Positions 7,846 through 16,262 of a stretch of 64,000 nt of DNA are shown here, in pieces (position 1 is the first letter of the stretch; each line of letters begins with the position of its first letter). The DNA is from Streptosporangium sp. NBC_01755 (GTDB lineage: Bacteria; Actinomycetota; Actinomycetes; Streptosporangiales; Streptosporangiaceae): the NCBI RefSeq assembly GCF_035917995.1, contig NZ_CP109131.1, positions 1,240,001-1,304,000 on the forward strand, given 5' to 3'. The notes beneath the pieces are model-generated. The model saw only the letters and a program-made list of their open reading frames with translations. It made no database searches and was not told where the DNA came from. The position numbers and the translations under genes were made by a program.

Positions 7846-10305
7846 GTGTCTATTTTCATGAAACGGACCCTTGCGGGCGGCGCGCTCGCCGGGGCCGTCC
7901 TTCTTCTGCACTCCCCTGTCCCAGTTTCAGCTGATTCGCAACTTCCGACTTCGGCGCAGGCTCGTCACGAGATCATCGAATCCGCCAGGGGGGCACAGGT
8001 TGACCCCTGTCTTCTGGCGATTTCCACTATTTGCACGAACTTCGTCTCCATCCCCGGACTAGTCACCGCACGCGACGTCTCCAGCACCAAGGCAATCATC
8101 CAGGGTGCGTTGCAGCCGACCACGAGTGGTTCGGCTTACATCCCGCTGTGCAAGTGGCTGGGCCTGCCGACCTTCCTGTGCCGGATTCCTGATGGAGTCC
8201 AGGGCCCTGCTGGACCCGTAGGCCCCAGAGGCCCGGTGGGGCCACGAGGTCCCGCTGGCGCAACCGGACCTGAGGGACCTGAGGGGCCTGAAGGACCGAC
8301 AGGACCGCAAGGACCCGCAGGACCCGCGGGAGCTGACGGCGCACCCGGACCCGAAGGACCACAAGGACCCGAAGGACCGCAAGGACCCGCGGGAGCTGAC
8401 GGCGCACCCGGACCGGCAGGCGCCGACGGCGCACCCGGACCGGCAGGCGCCGACGGCGCACCCGGACCGGCAGGCGCCGACGGCGCACCCGGACCGGCAG
8501 GCGCCGACGGCGCACCCGGACCGGCAGGCGCCGACGGCGCACCCGGACCGGCAGGCGCCGACGGCGCACCCGGACCGGCAGGCGCCGACGGCGCACCCGG
8601 ACCGGCAGGCGCCGACGGCGCACCCGGACCGGCAGGCGCCGACGGCGCACCCGGACCGGCAGGCGCTGACGGCGCACCCGGACCGGCAGGCGCTGACGGC
8701 GCACCCGGACCGGCAGGCGCTGACGGCGCACCCGGACCCGAAGGACCACAAGGACCGGCAGGCGCCGACGGCGCACCCGGACCCGCGGGAGCTGACGGCG
8801 CACCCGGACCGGCAGGCGCTGATGGCGCACCCGGACCCGAAGGACCACAAGGACCGGCAGGCGCCGACGGCGCACCCGGACCCGCGGGAGCTGACGGCGC
8901 ACCCGGACCGGCAGGCGCTGACGGCGCACCCGGACCCGAAGGACCACAAGGACCGGCAGGCGCCGACGGCGCACCCGGACCCGCGGGAGCTGACGGCGCA
9001 CCCGGACCGGCAGGCGCTGACGGCGCACCCGGACCGGCAGGCGCCGACGGCGCACCCGGACCGGCAGGCGCCGACGGCGCACCCGGACCCGAAGGACCCG
9101 CAGGACCACAAGGACCGGCAGGACCGCAAGGACCCGAAGGACCGCAAGGACCCGCGGGAGCCGACGGCGCACCCGGACCGGCAGGCGCCGACGGCGCACC
9201 CGGACCCGCGGGAGCTGACGGCGCACCCGGACCGGCAGGCGCTGACGGCGCACCCGGACCGGCAGGCGCCGACGGCGCACCCGGACCGGCAGGCGCCGAC
9301 GGCGCACCCGGACCCGAAGGACCCGCAGGACCACAAGGACCGGCAGGACCGCAAGGACCCGAAGGACCGCAAGGACCCGCGGGAGCCGACGGCGCACCCG
9401 GACCGGCAGGCGCCGACGGCGCACCCGGACCCGCGGGAGCTGACGGCGCACCCGGACCCGAAGGACCCGCAGGACCACAAGGACCCGAAGGACCGCAAGG
9501 ACCCGCGGGAGCCGACGGCGCACCCGGACCGGCAGGCGCCGACGGCGCATCCGGACCCGCGGGAGCTGACGGCGCACCCGGACCGGCAGGCGCCGACGGC
9601 GCACCCGGACCGGCAGGCGCTGATGGCGCACCCGGACCCGAAGGACCACAAGGACCGGCAGGCGCCGACGGCGCACCCGGCCCCGAAGGACCCGCAGGAC
9701 CACAAGGACCCGAAGGACCGCAAGGACCCGAAGGACCGCAAGGACCCGCGGGAGCCGACGGCGCACCCGGACCGGCAGGCGCCGACGGCGCACCCGGACC
9801 CGAAGGACCCGCAGGACCACAAGGACCCGAAGGACCGCAAGGACCCGAAGGACCGCAAGGACCCGCGGGAGCCGACGGCGCACCCGGACCGGCAGGCGCC
9901 GACGGCGCACCCGGACCCGAAGGACCCGCAGGACCACAAGGACCCGAAGGACCGCAAGGACCCGCGGGAGCCGACGGCGCACCCGGACCCGCGGGAGCTG
10001 ACGGCGCACCCGGACCCGAAGGACCACAAGGACCCGCGGGAGCCGACGGCGCACCCGGACCGGCAGGCGCCGACGGCGCACCCGGACCGGCAGGCGCCGA
10101 CGGCGCACCCGGACCCGAAGGACCAACAGGACCGCAAGGACCGGAAGGCCCGCAAGGACCGCCCGGACCGCCCGGATCGGGAACTTTGAGTACCCCGACG
10201 ACCAGGCCACCGGCTATCAGGACGCCGATTATCAGGGTGCCGATTATCACTGCCCCGATCATCTGGACTCCCATGCATGTCTGCACTCCTACGAAAATCT
10301 GCTGA
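7846..10305 (+). CDS. secreted collagen-like (Gly-X-Y) repeat protein
   Basis: 819 residues, probably an extracellular structural or surface protein forming a collagen-type triple helix. Residues 1-29 are a signal peptide (KRTLAGG, a hydrophobic core, then VSAD). Residues 30-116 are a non-repetitive head with four Cys (DPC, TIC, PLC, FLC). Residues 117 to about 778 are Gly-X-Y triplets, about 220 in a row, dominated by the 9-residue unit GPAGADGAP. The tail (about 41 residues) has a TPII/VPII/APII rhythm and ends HVCTPTKIC. The paired Cys at both ends could disulfide-link chains. There is no LPXTG motif or C-terminal membrane segment. The GTG start is chosen because GGAGAG lies 9 bases upstream; ATG at 7858 is an alternative. 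No prolyl hydroxylase gene is nearby. Confidence 0.85.
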   Translation: MSIFMKRTLAGGALAGAVLLLHSPVPVSADSQLPTSAQARHEIIESARGAQVDPCLLAISTICTNFVSIPGLVTARDVSSTKAIIQGALQPTTSGSAYIPLCKWLGLPTFLCRIPDGVQGPAGPVGPRGPVGPRGPAGATGPEGPEGPEGPTGPQGPAGPAGADGAPGPEGPQGPEGPQGPAGADGAPGPAGADGAPGPAGADGAPGPAGADGAPGPAGADGAPGPAGADGAPGPAGADGAPGPAGADGAPGPAGADGAPGPAGADGAPGPAGADGAPGPAGADGAPGPAGADGAPGPEGPQGPAGADGAPGPAGADGAPGPAGADGAPGPEGPQGPAGADGAPGPAGADGAPGPAGADGAPGPEGPQGPAGADGAPGPAGADGAPGPAGADGAPGPAGADGAPGPAGADGAPGPEGPAGPQGPAGPQGPEGPQGPAGADGAPGPAGADGAPGPAGADGAPGPAGADGAPGPAGADGAPGPAGADGAPGPEGPAGPQGPAGPQGPEGPQGPAGADGAPGPAGADGAPGPAGADGAPGPEGPAGPQGPEGPQGPAGADGAPGPAGADGASGPAGADGAPGPAGADGAPGPAGADGAPGPEGPQGPAGADGAPGPEGPAGPQGPEGPQGPEGPQGPAGADGAPGPAGADGAPGPEGPAGPQGPEGPQGPEGPQGPAGADGAPGPAGADGAPGPEGPAGPQGPEGPQGPAGADGAPGPAGADGAPGPEGPQGPAGADGAPGPAGADGAPGPAGADGAPGPEGPTGPQGPEGPQGPPGPPGSGTLSTPTTRPPAIRTPIIRVPIITAPIIWTPMHVCTPTKIC
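8383..8733 (+). repeat. 13 tandem 27-bp units encoding GPAGADGAP
   Basis: Thirteen consecutive in-frame 27-bp units with few synonymous changes. The same unit recurs, mixed with GPEGPQ and GPAGPQ blocks, until about 10180. The low divergence points to recent expansion by unequal recombination or slippage, and copy number is likely to vary between strains and to be collapsed in short-read assemblies. Confidence 0.9.
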
Positions 10306-10660
10306 GGTTCTCCAGGGGTCTCATGGAACAGGTCGATTGACACCTCCCGGCCCAGTGGTTCGCTCCGAAGGTCTCTAGGACCAAGAAAGTGGCGTTCGGG
10401 AACGGTTGCGCAGGACAGGTGGCCGTCGACTGACAGATAGAACCGACAGACGGAGAGGTACGGGGCGACAATGTCCCCCGTACCTCTCCGTCTGTCCGCC
10501 GAAAGCGGTCTCGTACGGTGTGGCGGCCGTGGTGTGCGCCTTCGGCCTCTGGCGGCTGCTGGGGCCACCCTCATCGGGGCGGGCGCCTTCGCCGCACTCA
10601 CCTGACGTCACCCGCCACACCGATGGTGAACCACCGTGCGGCGACATACGTGTTAGAAGC
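10306..10660. other. intergenic region between collagen-like and serpin genes
   Basis: No gene recognised. A frame runs through into the serpin gene from 10406, but its extra 85 residues are Arg-rich and precede a normal lipoprotein signal, so I treat it as non-coding. It contains the long inverted repeat at 10445-10496. Confidence 0.6.
10445..10496. repeat. 21-bp perfect inverted repeat
   Basis: 10445-10465 pairs perfectly with 10476-10496 around a 10-base loop, and the loop can add three more pairs (GAC/GTC). No T tract follows on either side. It lies 140 bases after the collagen-like stop and 165 before the serpin start. A strong RNA hairpin that ends or stabilises the collagen transcript is likely. 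Confidence 0.75.
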
Positions 10661-11908
10661 ATGCGCCGACTGTTTCCCGCCCTGCTGGCCGTCGCCGTCC
10701 TCTCGTCGTGTGCCATGGCCGAGCCCAACGTGATCACCGCGGAGGGGGTGCGGCGGGAGGTCCCGGAGAACCCTCCGGTCGCGGAGACCGTGCGTGGTCT
10801 GACGTCCTTCGGACACGCCCTGTTCGCCGCGACCGCGAGCCCCGGCGCCAACGCGGTCCTGTCGCCCCTGAGCATCGGTTACGCCTTCGGCCTGGCGAGG
10901 GCGGGTGCCTCCAAGGACACCGCGACCGAGCTCGACAGGGTCTTCGGCTTCCCCTCAGCAGGACCGCACACCTCGCTCAACGCGCTCACCAGGCAGATCA
11001 TCACGACCGAGGACCCGCCACCCCACCCTGTTGTCCCAGGCACGGAGCGGGATGCCGGGGATACCCCCGAAGCGGCGATCGTCGGCATGGCCAACGGGCT
11101 GTTCACCCAGGAGGGCCTGGGCGTCAAGGCGGAGTTCCTGCGCACGCTCGCGGCGCAGTACGGTGCGGGCGTGCGCCAGGTGGACTTCGCCGGGGACGGC
11201 GCGAAGGTCATCGACGCCTGGGTCGAGGAGCAGACGGCCGGGCGGATCAGGAAGGTGTTCGGCAACCTGGACCCGCGAACCAGGCTGGTCATCGCCAACG
11301 CCCTCTACCTCAAGGCCGAGTGGACGACTCCGTTCGTCGAACCAGCCGAGGAAGGCGCCTCCTTCACCCGCGCGGACGGTACGGCCGTGCGTACGGCCCT
11401 GATGCGCCGCGACGGCGGCCTCCCGTACGCGGCGGGGCCCGGCTGGCAGGCCGTGGAGCTGCGGTATGCCGGCGGTGACCTGGCCATGTGGGTTCTCGTG
11501 CCGCGAGCGGGCGGCTCTCCCGGCGACCTGCTCTCTCCCGCCGTAATGGCACAGGTGGCCGGCGGGCTCAGGGAACGGCCGGTGAGGCTCGCCATGCCAC
11601 GCTGGGACTTCTCCACGAGCCTGGACCTGACGGAGCCGCTCGGGAAGCTGGGACTGCGGGGGGCCGACTACTCCGGTATCACCGACGACGCCTCTCTTGA
11701 CCAGGCCGTCCACCGCGCCAACATCACCGTGGACGAGTGGGGCACCGAGGCCGCCGCCGTCACCGGCCTCGCCTTCACCGTGTCGGCCCCCGCCGTGCCC
11801 GAGGCCGAGGTCCGCGCCGACCACCCGTTCGCCTTCGCGATCGTCCACCGGCCGACGCTGACCCCGCTGTTCATCGGTCAGGTCGGCGACCCCACCGCCG
11901 GGAACTGA
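10661..11908 (+). CDS. serpin family protease inhibitor, lipoprotein
   Basis: 415 residues from ATG 10661. The N-terminus is a lipoprotein signal (FPALLAVAVLSSC, Cys17), so the inhibitor should sit on the outer face of the membrane. The serpin fold is clear: NAVLSPLSIGYAFGLARAGA, VIANALYLKAEW, and the C-terminal HPFAFAIVHRPTLTPLFIGQV. The reactive-loop hinge reads WGTEAAAVTG, keeping the small residues needed for loop insertion, so it should be inhibitory. Counting from the hinge, the cleavage site falls near TVSAP, suggesting an elastase-like or subtilisin-like target; this is approximate. The gene appears to stand alone. Serpins are sporadic in bacteria. Confidence 0.88.
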   Translation: MRRLFPALLAVAVLSSCAMAEPNVITAEGVRREVPENPPVAETVRGLTSFGHALFAATASPGANAVLSPLSIGYAFGLARAGASKDTATELDRVFGFPSAGPHTSLNALTRQIITTEDPPPHPVVPGTERDAGDTPEAAIVGMANGLFTQEGLGVKAEFLRTLAAQYGAGVRQVDFAGDGAKVIDAWVEEQTAGRIRKVFGNLDPRTRLVIANALYLKAEWTTPFVEPAEEGASFTRADGTAVRTALMRRDGGLPYAAGPGWQAVELRYAGGDLAMWVLVPRAGGSPGDLLSPAVMAQVAGGLRERPVRLAMPRWDFSTSLDLTEPLGKLGLRGADYSGITDDASLDQAVHRANITVDEWGTEAAAVTGLAFTVSAPAVPEAEVRADHPFAFAIVHRPTLTPLFIGQVGDPTAGN

Positions 11909-11947
11909 GCCCGGTCGAGCCGGGGCAGGCGGGCCGGACGTTGATGA

Positions 11948-12739
11948 TCACGTCCTCAACGAGTCGACGAAATACGCCATTCCGGTCAGCCAGCGGTCGG
12001 GGTCCTCGGCTTTGCGCTGGACGAAGCCGGCGACCTCGGGGGGCGGGAAGATATGGAACCGCTCGGCGGCGAGGCCGTCGACCACCGTGTCGGCCACGGC
12101 CTCCGGGTCGAGGATGGGTCCCGACGCGCCCGCCGCCCTCGCGCTGAGATGGTCCTCGGCGATACCTCGCTCGAACATGGCGGTGCGCACGCTCTGCGGG
12201 CAGAGCACGCTGACCTTGACGCCCCTGGTCGTGTAGTGGATGGACACCCACTCGGCGAAGGAGATCGCCGCCGACTTGGTCACGGCGTAGGGGGCGTCTC
12301 CGGGGCAGCTCACCAGCCCGGCGGCCGAACAGGTGTTGAGCAGGTAGCCCTCGCCGCGCTCGACCATGCCGGGCATGACCGCGCGTGCCGCGTAGACGTG
12401 GGCGAGGACGTTCACCGCGATCGTCCGGGTCCAGTCCGAGGTCGTGGCGTCGAGCCCGCGGCCGGTGGTGACGCCGGCGTTGGAGCAGAACAGCCCGATC
12501 GGGCCGAAGGCGCTCTCGGCGGTGGTGACCAGGCCGCGCACGTCCTCCTCGACCGACACATCCGCCCGTACCGCGACCGCCTGGTCACCGATCTCTTTGG
12601 CCACCGCGGTCGCACCAGCCGCGTCGAGGTCGGCCACGACCACGCCGGTGGCCCCCTCGGCGGCGAACCTGCGGGCCATCGCCCGGCCGATCCCGCTCGA
12701 GGCCCCGGTCACCACCACGACCTTGTCCCGCACCCGCAT
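11948..12739 (-). CDS. SDR family oxidoreductase
   Basis: A classical short-chain dehydrogenase/reductase of 263 residues. The cofactor motif TGASSGIG is at 11-18; the NAG motif is SNAG (86-89); the catalytic Ser is near 138; and YAVTK gives Tyr151 and Lys155. The Asp after the second strand (VVVADLD) favours NAD over NADP. The C-terminus (FVQRKAEDPDRWLTGMAYF) resembles SDRs annotated as acting on hydrophobic alcohols or steroids, but the substrate cannot be assigned. It is convergent with the serpin gene and has its own upstream gap, so is probably monocistronic. Confidence 0.85.
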   Translation of the reverse strand: MRVRDKVVVVTGASSGIGRAMARRFAAEGATGVVVADLDAAGATAVAKEIGDQAVAVRADVSVEEDVRGLVTTAESAFGPIGLFCSNAGVTTGRGLDATTSDWTRTIAVNVLAHVYAARAVMPGMVERGEGYLLNTCSAAGLVSCPGDAPYAVTKSAAISFAEWVSIHYTTRGVKVSVLCPQSVRTAMFERGIAEDHLSARAAGASGPILDPEAVADTVVDGLAAERFHIFPPPEVAGFVQRKAEDPDRWLTGMAYFVDSLRT

Positions 12740-12800
12740 GCAAGCTCCCTCGAAGCGACCAGCCGGTCTCTGGGAACCTATTCCTACCCGTCAGTAGCCG

Positions 12801-13049
12801 TCAACGGCGGCGCAGCACGAAGACACCCCGGCCGAGGTGTCTCCTGCCGTACTCGACATGCGAGCGGCGGCGGCGCTCCAGGAAGTCGCGCACCTCCTCG
12901 ACGTCGGCATCGTCGGGGTTGTCACGCAGCCAGTCACTCAGCGTCCACCACTGGCTCGCCACGTAGCGGTCCCAGCTGTCCTGATCTGCGCCCTGAAGGA
13001 TCTCGGCCTCACCCTGCGCCAGGTCGGTTCGATCCTGGACGAGTGACGG
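12801..13049 (-). pseudogene. class I SAM methyltransferase, C-terminal fragment
   Basis: Directly after the stop of the SRPBCC gene and in the same frame, 82 codons remain open to TGA at 12803-12801. They encode a tail typical of actinobacterial SAM-dependent methyltransferases: WDRYVASQWWTLSDWLRDN, then VRDFLERRRRSHVEYGRRHL, then GRGVFVLRRR. The SAM-binding domain is absent and there is no plausible start codon apart from an internal GTG. I read it as a remnant left by a deletion or by arrival of the upstream gene. Family assignment is from pattern memory. Confidence 0.55.
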
Positions 13050-13487
13050 TCACGCGCGCGCGATGACCAGGTCGTTGAGGCGGCGGACGTCCTGCTGGAG
13101 CTTGTGCCTGAGCCCGCGTCTGAGAAAGGGGACACGCAGGCGCTGCAGGCCGCGGAGCCTGATCCTGAGGTGAACGGTCACCAGGCACCGGTCGCCGGCC
13201 AGCGGCACGACCGACCTGCCACCCTCGGCGTCGATCCCCGAGATCATCCGCCAGGCGAACTCCGTCCCGGGAACCACCGAGGTCACCACGCTGCCGGTGT
13301 GGTGGACACGGCCCCCGAAAGTGATGGATTCGTCCGCGGTGGTGCCCGGAACGACGAGGCCCGGCGGGTCCGGCGCCATGGTGGTCACGCCCGCGCGCCA
13401 TCGGGGGTCCTGGCCGAAGTCGGCGATGATCCGCCATATCTCGGCCGCCGGATGTGCCATCTCGATCGACACGTTCAGGTCGATCAC
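13050..13487 (-). CDS. SRPBCC family (START-like) protein
   Basis: 145 residues from GTG 13487. The pattern VSIEMAHPAAEIWRIIADFGQDPRW at the start and the alternating strands to a final amphipathic helix (KLQQDVRRLNDLVI) fit the polyketide-cyclase/dehydrase-like SRPBCC fold, which holds a hydrophobic ligand in a deep pocket. The ligand is unknown. The frame stays open 64 codons further upstream, but that part is Arg-rich and unlike the family. AGGGATC lies at a suitable distance before GTG 13487. A separate frame without a start (ending ERLTGIVYEL) stops in a GTGA overlap with this start, hinting at a lost upstream gene. Confidence 0.7.
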   Translation of the reverse strand: MIDLNVSIEMAHPAAEIWRIIADFGQDPRWRAGVTTMAPDPPGLVVPGTTADESITFGGRVHHTGSVVTSVVPGTEFAWRMISGIDAEGGRSVVPLAGDRCLVTVHLRIRLRGLQRLRVPFLRRGLRHKLQQDVRRLNDLVIARA

Positions 13488-13859
13488 AGCTCGTACACGA
13501 TCCCTGTCAGGCGCTCGGACCTCGCCCGCAGCCGGGTCCAGGCGGCGACGGCGTGCGAGCCGGCACTGGAACGGATCCCTCCGGGGGCGGTCAGAGACGT
13601 CGGCCTCCGTCCAACGGCTACCGGTCATTGCCGCTCTTTCCATTAAGCGATTAGTCGGCAAACCATATCGAGTCTGCATTTGTTATGAATGTTGACTAAA
13701 AGAGAGAATCGGCGTCGACCTGACGACCGTCCCGGTCACCGCGGACCGGCCGTGCCTGCTTCGGCGCCTTCCTGCTCTTGGGCACCTCGTTTCCCAGCCG
13801 CTCGTCCGCTTCGGTCGACCGGTGATCAACAGGTCCTGGAAGTCACTATCGTCACAACC
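13488..13859. other. gene-poor region, possible gene remnant
   Basis: No complete gene. On the minus strand about 45 codons ending at 13486 encode a plausible protein tail (SSAGSHAVAAWTRLRARSER and TGIVYEL) but lack a start codon. The centre (about 13640-13700) is AT-rich and may hold promoters for both flanking genes. Confidence 0.4.
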
Positions 13860-14357
13860 ATGGAGCAACTGGCGTTCACCTCGACCACCCTGGTCAACTT
13901 CAAGGACAGGACCTACCGCTGGGTGGACGTGAAGCACTTCCGTATCGCCTCCGGGCAGGACGACGAACCGCTGCTCACCGCACTGCTCTCCCACCAGCTG
14001 TACCGGGACGACTACCTTGGCTCCGACTCCTGGAAGGGCGACGGGTCGGTGCACGGCCCCTACCGCCTCGACGCGCTCTCGGCCGCCTCCTTCGAGGACG
14101 TCGACACGGAAACCGCCTCCGCCACGATCCGTACCTGGGCCGACAGATACACCGATCTCCCCGAGGCCGTCGCCCACGATCTGGAGACCGAGGTCTACCG
14201 GCTGATCCGCGCGGCCACCTCCCGCTACCGCCTCCGCGACCTCGACGAGGCGGCCCGCGACGACGACCTGGGATGGATCCTCGGCGAGTTCCACGAACTC
14301 GTCCTGATCGACCGGAGCGAGGGCTCCCTGGCCGTCATCGTCGCCTCCGACGACTGA
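13860..14357 (+). CDS. hypothetical protein, acidic, 165 residues
   Basis: Not recognised. The ATG at 13860 is chosen because the upstream in-frame stretch (from 13689) has low-complexity composition. The protein begins MEQLAFTSTTLVNFKDRTYRW and is strongly acidic, with several aromatic residues and a final strand-rich part (FHELVLIDRSEGSLAVIVAS). There is no signal peptide or membrane segment, so it should be cytoplasmic. Codon use is typical of the window. It is isolated between the SRPBCC gene and the catabolic island and is not preceded by the island operator. Confidence 0.6.
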   Translation: MEQLAFTSTTLVNFKDRTYRWVDVKHFRIASGQDDEPLLTALLSHQLYRDDYLGSDSWKGDGSVHGPYRLDALSAASFEDVDTETASATIRTWADRYTDLPEAVAHDLETEVYRLIRAATSRYRLRDLDEAARDDDLGWILGEFHELVLIDRSEGSLAVIVASDD

Positions 14358-14466
14358 CCCGGCCCCGCCTTTCCCGGAGGGCGCGAGGGCGCCCAGGCCC
14401 CCTGCTCTCCGAGCTCTCCGAACAGTCCACGAACACCGCGGGATCCTCTCACGACACCCTCGCAAA

Positions 14467-14482
14467 GTTCACATATATAAAC
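14467..14482. promoter_or_regulatory. island operator site A (GTTCACATATATAAAC)
   Basis: Imperfect palindrome of the GTTCA-N6-TGAAC type, one base off in the right half. It lies 3 bases before the -35 element of the acyl-CoA ligase promoter. Related sites are at 16233, 30581 and 30690. Likely target of the IclR regulator encoded at 16263. Confidence 0.65.
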
Positions 14483-14485
14483 AGC

Positions 14486-14514
14486 TTGACAGCATATGGA
14501 ACCCGACTGACAAT
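14486..14514 (+). promoter_or_regulatory. promoter of the acyl-CoA ligase gene
   Basis: TTGACA (14486-14491) and GACAAT (14509-14514) are 17 bases apart, ending 35 bases before the GTG start. The perfect -35 with operator A just upstream fits activation as well as repression. Confidence 0.55.
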
Positions 14515-14549
14515 GGGCCGCGACGTCCGGCAAGAGAGGTGGAGTTGTC

Positions 14550-16124
14550 GTGTCGACTCATGTCAGTCAGACGCCCGGCGCGGGCATCGCCGCCGCCCTG
14601 AGTTTCGATGCCCTCACCCCGACGGCCTTCCTCGACCGGGCCGCGGCGGTCCACGCCGACCGCACAGCGGTGATCGACGGGCCGCTCCGGCTGACCTACC
14701 GCGAGCTGCACCTGCGGTGCCTGCGCCAGGCGGGCGCGCTCGCCGGTCTGGGCGTGCGGCCGGGCGACCGCGTCGCCGTGCTCGCCGCCAACACCCCGCT
14801 GCTACTGGAGTCGCATTTCGGCGTGCTGTACGCGGGGGCGGTGCTGGTCACCCTCAACATCAGGCTCTCCGCCGAGGAACTGCGTCACATCATCCGGCAC
14901 TCGGGCGCCCGGCTGCTGCTGTTCGATCCCGAGTTCGCCGAACTCGCCGCGGCGGTCGCCGAACCGCTGGAGGACCTGAGAGTCGTGGACCCGGGAGAGT
15001 ACGAGGCGCTGCGCGCCGACGCCGCGCCGCACCGGGTGCCCGTGACGGACGAGCGCGCACTGATGGCCCTGAACTACACCAGCGGAACCACGGGTCCCCC
15101 CAAAGGGGTCATGTACCACCACCGGGGCGCCTACCTCCAGGCCCTGGCGATGGTCGGTCACTTCCGCCTCACATCGGAGGCCGTCTTCCTCTGGACGCTG
15201 CCGATGTTCCACTGCAACGGCTGGGCGTTCCCCTGGGCGGTCACGGCCGCCGGCGGCGTCCACGTCTGCCTGCGCAAAGTCGACCCACCCCGGGTGTGGC
15301 AGCTGATCGCCGCCGAGCGGGTCACCATGCTGTGCGCCGCGCCCACCGTGCTGATCTCCCTGGTCGAGGCCGCCCCCGCGGCGTTCGACGGCCACCGGGT
15401 GACGGTCGCGGTCGGCGGCGCGCCGCCGTCGCCCACCCTGCTCCAGGGCTGCGCCCGGGTCGGCTTCGACGTCACCCACCTGTACGGCCTGACCGAGACG
15501 TTCGGCCCGGCGGCCATCTGCGACTGGCGGCCGGAGTGGTCGGCCCTGCCCGACGACGAGCAGGCGCCGCTGCGCGCCCGCCAGGGCGTCTCGAACCTGG
15601 TGTCGTCCGCGATGCGCGTCCTCGACGCCGATGGCCTGGACGTGCCGTGGGACGGGGAGACGATCGGCGAGGTCGCGCTGCGGGGCAACACGGTGATGCT
15701 CGGCTACTACCGGGACGAGAAGGCCACCCGGGCCGCCGCGCCCGACGGCTGGTTCCGCACCGGCGACCTCGGCGTGCTGCATCCGGACGGCTACCTGCAA
15801 CTGCGCGACCGCGCCAAGGACATCATCATCTCCGGCGGGGAGAACATCTCCTCGATCGAGGTCGAAGCGGCCCTGGCCGGCCATCCGGCGGTCCTGGAGG
15901 CGGCGGTGGTCGGCGTTCCCGACGATCGCTGGGGCGAGCGCCCGGTGGCCTTCGTGACCCTGCGCCCCGGCGCGCAGGCCTCGGCGGAGGAGCTGCGCGC
16001 GTACGTGCGCGGCCGGCTCGCCGCGTTCAAGGCACCGGACCGGATCGAGTTCGGGGAGCTGCCCAAGACGTCCTCCGGCAAGATCCGAAAGGTGCTGTTG
16101 CGGGCCCGTGCCGATGTCGGCTAG
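14550..16124 (+). CDS. acyl-CoA synthetase / AMP-dependent carboxylate-CoA ligase
   Basis: 524 residues of the ANL (acyl-adenylate) superfamily: it joins a carboxylic acid to CoA using ATP. The AMP-binding loop YTSGTTGPPKG is near 173-183, followed by YHHRGAY and the LPMFHCNGW segment seen in medium- and long-chain or aryl acid ligases. YGLTETFGP, the GWFRTGDLG hinge region and the C-terminal catalytic Lys in PKTSSGKIRK are all present, so it should be active. GGAG precedes the GTG start. It carries operator A, which ties it to the rhamnosidase operon; it may activate the acid released from the imported conjugate. The acid cannot be named from sequence. Confidence 0.9.
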   Translation: MSTHVSQTPGAGIAAALSFDALTPTAFLDRAAAVHADRTAVIDGPLRLTYRELHLRCLRQAGALAGLGVRPGDRVAVLAANTPLLLESHFGVLYAGAVLVTLNIRLSAEELRHIIRHSGARLLLFDPEFAELAAAVAEPLEDLRVVDPGEYEALRADAAPHRVPVTDERALMALNYTSGTTGPPKGVMYHHRGAYLQALAMVGHFRLTSEAVFLWTLPMFHCNGWAFPWAVTAAGGVHVCLRKVDPPRVWQLIAAERVTMLCAAPTVLISLVEAAPAAFDGHRVTVAVGGAPPSPTLLQGCARVGFDVTHLYGLTETFGPAAICDWRPEWSALPDDEQAPLRARQGVSNLVSSAMRVLDADGLDVPWDGETIGEVALRGNTVMLGYYRDEKATRAAAPDGWFRTGDLGVLHPDGYLQLRDRAKDIIISGGENISSIEVEAALAGHPAVLEAAVVGVPDDRWGERPVAFVTLRPGAQASAEELRAYVRGRLAAFKAPDRIEFGELPKTSSGKIRKVLLRARADVG

Positions 16125-16232
16125 CGCCGCCGGCCGGGAGCGTGGCCCCCCGCACGGGGCGGTCGGCCGGACCTTTCCTGGCTTCTCCCTGTGCGTCAGC
16201 GAACCGAGTAAGGTACCACTGACCGAACCCCG

Positions 16233-16248
16233 GTTTACCTACATGAAC
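16233..16248. promoter_or_regulatory. island operator site B (GTTTACCTACATGAAC)
   Basis: Same 16-bp pattern as sites A, C and E, 14 bases before the ATG of the IclR gene. The position suggests autoregulation of the regulator and control of the downstream hydrolase gene. Confidence 0.6.
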
Positions 16249-16262
16249 GGCCTTCCATTGTT

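Noticed and set aside
8383..10180. Could the regular repeats be a CRISPR array?
   Set aside because: The units abut without unique spacers and keep a coding frame for Gly-X-Y triplets; there are no cas genes.
8059..10601. Three very long open frames on the minus strand and one plus-strand frame (8822-10189) inside the collagen-like gene
   Set aside because: They arise from the regular GC-rich repeat, giving monotonous [18 protein letters not shown] or GAPSAPAGP strings; only the plus frame from 7846 has a signal peptide, ribosome-binding site and non-repetitive ends.
13488..13679. 64-residue N-terminal extension of the SRPBCC protein
   Set aside because: Arg-rich and unlike the family; a GTG with a ribosome-binding site stands exactly at the start of the recognisable domain.
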